Shown: one piece after another, positions 60,917 through 64,000 of the stretch
Layout: each line of letters begins with the position of its first letter
Position numbering within the stretch: position 1 is the first letter of the stretch
Assembly: GCF_003026285.1 (NCBI RefSeq)
Contig: NZ_PYOD01000015.1
Coordinates: 50,372-114,371 of the forward strand
Source: Photobacterium profundum
GTDB lineage: Bacteria > Pseudomonadota > Gammaproteobacteria > Enterobacterales > Vibrionaceae
Direction of reading: 5' to 3'
Length of the DNA stretch: 64,000 nt
Program-made: the position numbers and the translations under genes
The notes under the pieces: model-generated
The model's input: the letters and a program-made list of their open reading frames with translations, nothing else
Told to the model about the DNA's origin: nothing
Database searches by the model: none

Positions 60917-62996
60917 GTCGGAAAAATTACAAGAGACATTACTTGACTTGTTACGAAGCCAAGAAAGAGAGAGTCAGTTACGTGAAGAAAATTCGGCTAT
61001 TTTAGCGGGTATTTCCGCTATGGCAGGTGCAAACAATAAACGTCAAGTATTCAATAGCTTATTATCTGTATTACGAAAATACATAGGCTTCGAGCACGCA
61101 CTTGCTCTTACTCGCGACGACGAAACAGGCCCGCTAAGAGAGCTCGTAACAACATGTGATGTATTTGAATCAAGTTCATGGACCATTGATAGAACATTTG
61201 TACGTTGTATTAACGGTGAAAGTATCGCTTTATTCTCTCCCAAAGATGTTTCAGAGTTTAAAGAAATCTCTCCTCAAATACTCGAATACTGTAACTCAGC
61301 GTTAATGACAGGAGTGAAAGTTAGCTCTGGCGATGCTGTACTATTATTTGTGCATTCTAAAAAAGGGCAATTTACGCCTCAGTGTAGAAGAGTGCTCGAC
61401 AGATTTAGACCGTTATTAGAACGTGCAATCATCGATATTGATTACCGCGAACGCTTACAATCTTTAGTAACAGCAAGAACACAAGAGCTCACACACAGCC
61501 AGCAGCGATTTAAAGATTTCGCAAAAACAGTCGGGGATTGGTTTTGGGAAGTCGATACCGACTATCAATTTACCTATATATCGGCTCCACACCTTGCGAA
61601 TCATGTCATTGATAATACCACTATATTAGATATCTTTGGTGAGCAGTCTGAATTACGTGTTAAGCTATTAGACCAACTAAAAAGCAAAAAGACATTCGAA
61701 GATATTGAATGGAAATTACCTGAAGATGAAGGCGCTTTATGGATAACATTAAGTGGGACACCTTACTTCAATAAACAAGGTAAACTACTGGGTTATCGCG
61801 GCACTGCAAAAGATATTACACACAGAAAACAACGTTTAGTTGAATTACAACTCGCCAGAAAGCAGGCAGAAACAGCGAATAACGCAAAATCTGAATTTTT
61901 AGCAATGATGAGCCATGAAATACGCACTCCTTTAAATGCAGTGCTGGGCTTAATGGACACGTTAGTTGATTCGGGGCTTGATGAAAAACAAATGGAGTGG
62001 GTGAGTCAGATGGAACAATCTGCTCAATTGCTACTTACAATTATCAATGACATCCTCGATTTGTCACGCATTGAGTCAGGTAAATTTGAGCTATTCAATG
62101 CAGATATACATATTGCAGATAGTATTAACCTCGTCGTTAACCAACTAAACGAACAAGCAAAAAGAAAAAATATTACCTTAACTACTCAAATCGATGCATC
62201 TGTACCAGACAGCATGTTAGGCGATAAAAATCGAATAGCTCAAGTCATGTTTAATCTTATCGGGAATGCCATAAAATTCACCAATGTTGGTTCTGTTAGA
62301 GTCTCTGTAAAAGCAGTTAACAATAATATTGAGATTGCAGTTATCGATACAGGAATAGGCATAGCACCGTATGCACAAAAAACGTTGTTTAATCCATTCA
62401 TCCAAGCTGATGGAAGTATTACACGACGCTATGGTGGTACAGGGTTAGGTCTTGCAATTAGTATGCATCTTATCAAAAAAATGGATGGTAATATCTCATT
62501 AGATAGCGTGCTAAATGTGGGTAGCTGTTTTACCGTTTCAATACCAATAACATCTGTAGTTGACGAAACAGAAAAAGATCTTCCAGAGCAATACCCAATA
62601 TCAACCCGATCATTAAATATCTTGCTCGCGGAAGACAGTAACACGAATCAACTGGTTGCTAAATTAATGCTTGAAAAGCGTGGGCACCGAGTACAAATTG
62701 CAAATAATGGTGAAGAAGCTATAAATGCCTTAAAAAATGATTCACATTATTTTGATATTGTTTTGATGGATATTTCAATGCCAGTACTTGATGGGATCCA
62801 AGCCACTAAGTTATTACGAGAAGAAGAGATCACCATACCAATCATTGCACTAACAGCAAACGCAATGCAGTGCGATCAAGTTGAATATAAAAAAGTTGGA
62901 ATGGATGATTTCTTAGCTAAGCCAATAAGAGCAATCGAACTTAATCAAATGCTGAGTAAATACCAATACATAACCGCATCTAAGCTGTGTGGTTAA
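60903..62996 (+). CDS. Hybrid sensor histidine kinase/response regulator (VpsS-like)
   Basis: This 697-residue cytoplasmic protein has an N-terminal coiled coil and GAF-like part (to about 190), a PAS domain (about 200-315), the HisKA motif MMSHEIRTPLNAVLG with phospho-acceptor His338, an HATPase (DTGIGIAP, GGTGLGLAIS) and a receiver with Asp623 (VLMDIS). There are no membrane segments, so its signal comes from a partner, most likely the FIST protein upstream. V. cholerae VpsS feeds phosphate to LuxU and affects biofilm. The ATG at 60903 fits the AGGG site better than 60897. Confidence 0.88.
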   Translation: MLNFESEKLQETLLDLLRSQERESQLREENSAILAGISAMAGANNKRQVFNSLLSVLRKYIGFEHALALTRDDETGPLRELVTTCDVFESSSWTIDRTFVRCINGESIALFSPKDVSEFKEISPQILEYCNSALMTGVKVSSGDAVLLFVHSKKGQFTPQCRRVLDRFRPLLERAIIDIDYRERLQSLVTARTQELTHSQQRFKDFAKTVGDWFWEVDTDYQFTYISAPHLANHVIDNTTILDIFGEQSELRVKLLDQLKSKKTFEDIEWKLPEDEGALWITLSGTPYFNKQGKLLGYRGTAKDITHRKQRLVELQLARKQAETANNAKSEFLAMMSHEIRTPLNAVLGLMDTLVDSGLDEKQMEWVSQMEQSAQLLLTIINDILDLSRIESGKFELFNADIHIADSINLVVNQLNEQAKRKNITLTTQIDASVPDSMLGDKNRIAQVMFNLIGNAIKFTNVGSVRVSVKAVNNNIEIAVIDTGIGIAPYAQKTLFNPFIQADGSITRRYGGTGLGLAISMHLIKKMDGNISLDSVLNVGSCFTVSIPITSVVDETEKDLPEQYPISTRSLNILLAEDSNTNQLVAKLMLEKRGHRVQIANNGEEAINALKNDSHYFDIVLMDISMPVLDGIQATKLLREEEITIPIIALTANAMQCDQVEYKKVGMDDFLAKPIRAIELNQMLSKYQYITASKLCG

Positions 62997-63247
62997 GAAT
63001 TCATAAGCTTAAAAAATCTAATAGAGCTATTAAATGCTGTCGCACTTAATAGCTCTGTAATTAATACCGAACTTGAAGAACAAGGCAAACTGACCATTTG
63101 CCGAAGAGCTTAAAGTAAGGTGCTAATTACCTATTTTATGGTAAATAGCCAATACTGTTAAATAGCACCGCATGAAACAACAAAAAGAAAGAGAGTAGAA
63201 AGAGAAGCTTTTAAATTAAGTCATTTAAATATGTCTCATTATACTCA
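62997..63247. other. Host sequence flanking dif, with hairpins
   Basis: No gene is seen. AGAGCTATTAA (63023-63033) and TTAATAGCTCT (63046-63056) pair after the kinase gene but lack a T-run. A nested stem-loop lies at 63119-63169, listed separately. Confidence 0.5.
63119..63169. other. Nested hairpin near dif
   Basis: Outer arms GGTGCTA (63119-63125) and TAGCACC (63163-63169) enclose an inner pair CTATTT (63131-63136) and AAATAG (63143-63148). It lies about 80 bp from dif and is unexplained. Confidence 0.4.
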
Positions 63248-63275
63248 ATTTAACATAATATACATAATGCGCACT
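63248..63275 (-). other. dif: dif site (XerC/XerD chromosome dimer resolution)
   Basis: Read on the minus strand from 63275, the 28 bases consist of an XerC arm AGTGCGCATTA, centre TGTATA and XerD arm TTATGTTAAAT. This differs from E. coli dif at only two positions, both in the XerC arm, and is very like Vibrio chromosome 1 dif. XerCD recombine here to separate dimer chromosomes, activated by FtsK, so it marks the replication terminus. Phage-like genes start immediately on the XerC side, so the site also seems to have served as the integration site. Confidence 0.92.
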
Positions 63276-63606
63276 GACGGATACCAATACCAAACGCCAT
63301 AAATCCAGTAATACCAAGGCTTAGGCGCTCAAATCCTTGGCTACTTAATTTTGCCGTGATGTCCTGCCAGGCTTGTTGGGCTTTATAAGTCTTAGCCTTA
63401 TCTGCTGCAAGATATATCAATGCTTCATGAATATCAGTTTTTGTATGCTCTGCTAAAAAAATCACTTCGTTTTCAGTTAGATAACGGTCGCCTTTGCGTA
63501 TTCTGCTTAGCTTGGCTCCGTCTATACCTAAATCTGCCGCAATTTGTTTGTCTTGAATGTAATTTTTAGCCTGTTTATAGGCATCTAACAGCTTGTTTAT
63601 GTACAT
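63250..63606 (-). CDS. Phage repressor-like HTH protein (DUF3693 type) ending inside dif
   Basis: This 118-residue protein has a Cro/Xre-like DNA-binding part (residues 10-45, IQDKQIAADLGIDGAKLSRIRKG) and a second half with EALIYLAADKAKTYKAQQAWQDI, a pattern seen in DUF3693 regulators of Vibrio filamentous phages. The ATG at 63606 has GGAGGT at good spacing. The last eight codons and the TAA stop lie in dif. Three operator-like palindromes lie just upstream, so it probably represses the rightward phage promoter. A role as RstR analogue is inferred. Confidence 0.75.
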   Translation of the reverse strand: MYINKLLDAYKQAKNYIQDKQIAADLGIDGAKLSRIRKGDRYLTENEVIFLAEHTKTDIHEALIYLAADKAKTYKAQQAWQDITAKLSSQGFERLSLGITGFMAFGIGIRQCALCILC

Positions 63607-63641
63607 TGCGAAACCTCCGTTTTGTTCATTGTAGCTCTTTA

Positions 63642-63704
63642 ATTGCCATTTTTGGCATCTTGTAATTGTCGTTATTGGCAATTAGGATTGTCGAAAGTGA
63701 CAAT
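63642..63704. promoter_or_regulatory. Three phased operator palindromes of the phage-like element
   Basis: Three 18-bp units start at 63642, 63665 and 63687: ATTGCC-ATTTTT-GGCATC, ATTGTC-GTTATT-GGCAAT and ATTGTC-GAAAGT-GACAAT. All fit ATTGYC-N6-GRCAAT except for the end of the first. Their 22-23 bp step is about two helix turns, so bound dimers would lie on the same face. They lie between the repressor-like gene and the rightward genes. Confidence 0.7.
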
Positions 63705-63726
63705 TCATAAGCATTTGGGGTTATAT

Positions 63727-63936
63727 ATGGCTATCAACATTCAACTTAATGACGGTGTTCGTTTCTTTGATAACGGTCGAGAAATCGTTGTTGTTACCGC
63801 TGCATACGCTCCCAAGTATTTACAAGCCAAGGCTTACTCAAACAAAGAAGCTGTTGAGGTTGATGCCTTAACAGCTGAGGTTCTTGCGGGTCGCACGTTT
63901 TCTTTCTGGTCTGGTTCAATCCAGTCAATCAAGTAA
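63727..63936 (+). CDS. Small phage-like protein of unknown function
   Basis: This 69-residue protein starts MAINIQLNDGVRFFDNGREI after a GGGG site, on the far side of the operators from the repressor-like gene, so it should be the first gene of the element's rightward operon. It is soluble, beta-rich, and has no recognised motif. The place corresponds to an early small gene of filamentous phages. The frame is open from 63643, but that part overlaps the operators and is unlikely to be translated. Confidence 0.65.
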   Translation: MAINIQLNDGVRFFDNGREIVVVTAAYAPKYLQAKAYSNKEAVEVDALTAEVLAGRTFSFWSGSIQSIK

Positions 63937-63950
63937 GCGTTGGACTTCTC

Positions 63951-64000
63951 ATGATGAATCACTCGCCATACTCAACCCAACAGCAGTTAAGCAATCAAGC
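63951..64000 (+). CDS. Start of the next phage-like gene (partial)
   Basis: An ATG at 63951 (and another at 63954) opens a frame MMNHSPYSTQQQLSNQ that continues past the window edge, with TTGGA upstream. In filamentous elements this place is often held by a replication-initiation gene, but too little is visible to say. Confidence 0.4.
   Translation, partial: MMNHSPYSTQQQLSNQ

Noticed and set aside
1..64000. CRISPR arrays, rRNA or tRNA genes
   Set aside because: No regularly spaced repeats and no tRNA or rRNA signature segments were seen on reading both strands.

Overview
This is an AT-rich bacterial chromosome segment that looks like Vibrionaceae, probably Photobacterium or a close relative. 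The evidence is gene content and order: a PHA phasin cluster, a cysteine-type formate dehydrogenase operon with DUF3305/DUF3306 partners, potABC followed by two tandem potD genes, and ttcA-uspE-fnr-ccoS/I/H/P/Q/O/N followed by a FIST protein and a hybrid kinase. From memory, this last run matches the stretch of V. cholerae chromosome 1 that lies next to dif1. No rRNA, tRNA or CRISPR array was seen.

Layout. 1-9.5 kb: an MFS transporter, an MltD-like lytic transglycosylase, an LRAT-fold protein, a PHA-granule cluster (PHA_gran_rgn protein and two phasins) with an HSL-type esterase nearby, and an RNase HI. 9.5-14.6 kb: PbpG, a YjbR protein, and a divergent PNPOx-like/MocR pair around a palindrome. 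15-18.3 kb: a TetR regulator, a DUF2505 protein and a two-domain fatty-acyl reductase resembling the alcohol-forming enzyme of Marinobacter. 19-30 kb: FdhD and a HTH-PBP regulator, divergent from a long formate dehydrogenase operon. 30.5-36.5 kb: CobB and potABC-potD-potD. 37-46.9 kb: envelope proteins, PepT, a CDF-like transporter, an Xre-RES toxin-antitoxin pair, an M32 carboxypeptidase and DacA. 47-58 kb: TtcA, UspE, FNR and the whole cbb3 oxidase operon with its assembly genes. 58-63 kb: an SDR, then a NosP/VpsS-like pair. 63.2-64 kb: a chromosome dimer-resolution site (dif) with the first genes of an integrated phage-like element directly against it.

The main theme is low-oxygen and anaerobic respiration: formate oxidation by a membrane-bound molybdoenzyme, a high-affinity cbb3 terminal oxidase, the FNR oxygen sensor (with a likely autoregulatory site) and a putative nitric-oxide sensor.

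The second theme is the replication terminus. A near-canonical dif site lies at 63248-63275 and two perfect matS motifs (MatP sites) lie at 46682 and 53107, so the right half belongs to the Ter region of the main chromosome. The element at the right edge appears to have used dif for integration. Its repressor-like gene reads into dif and takes its stop codon from it, and three phased operator-like palindromes lie upstream of that gene.
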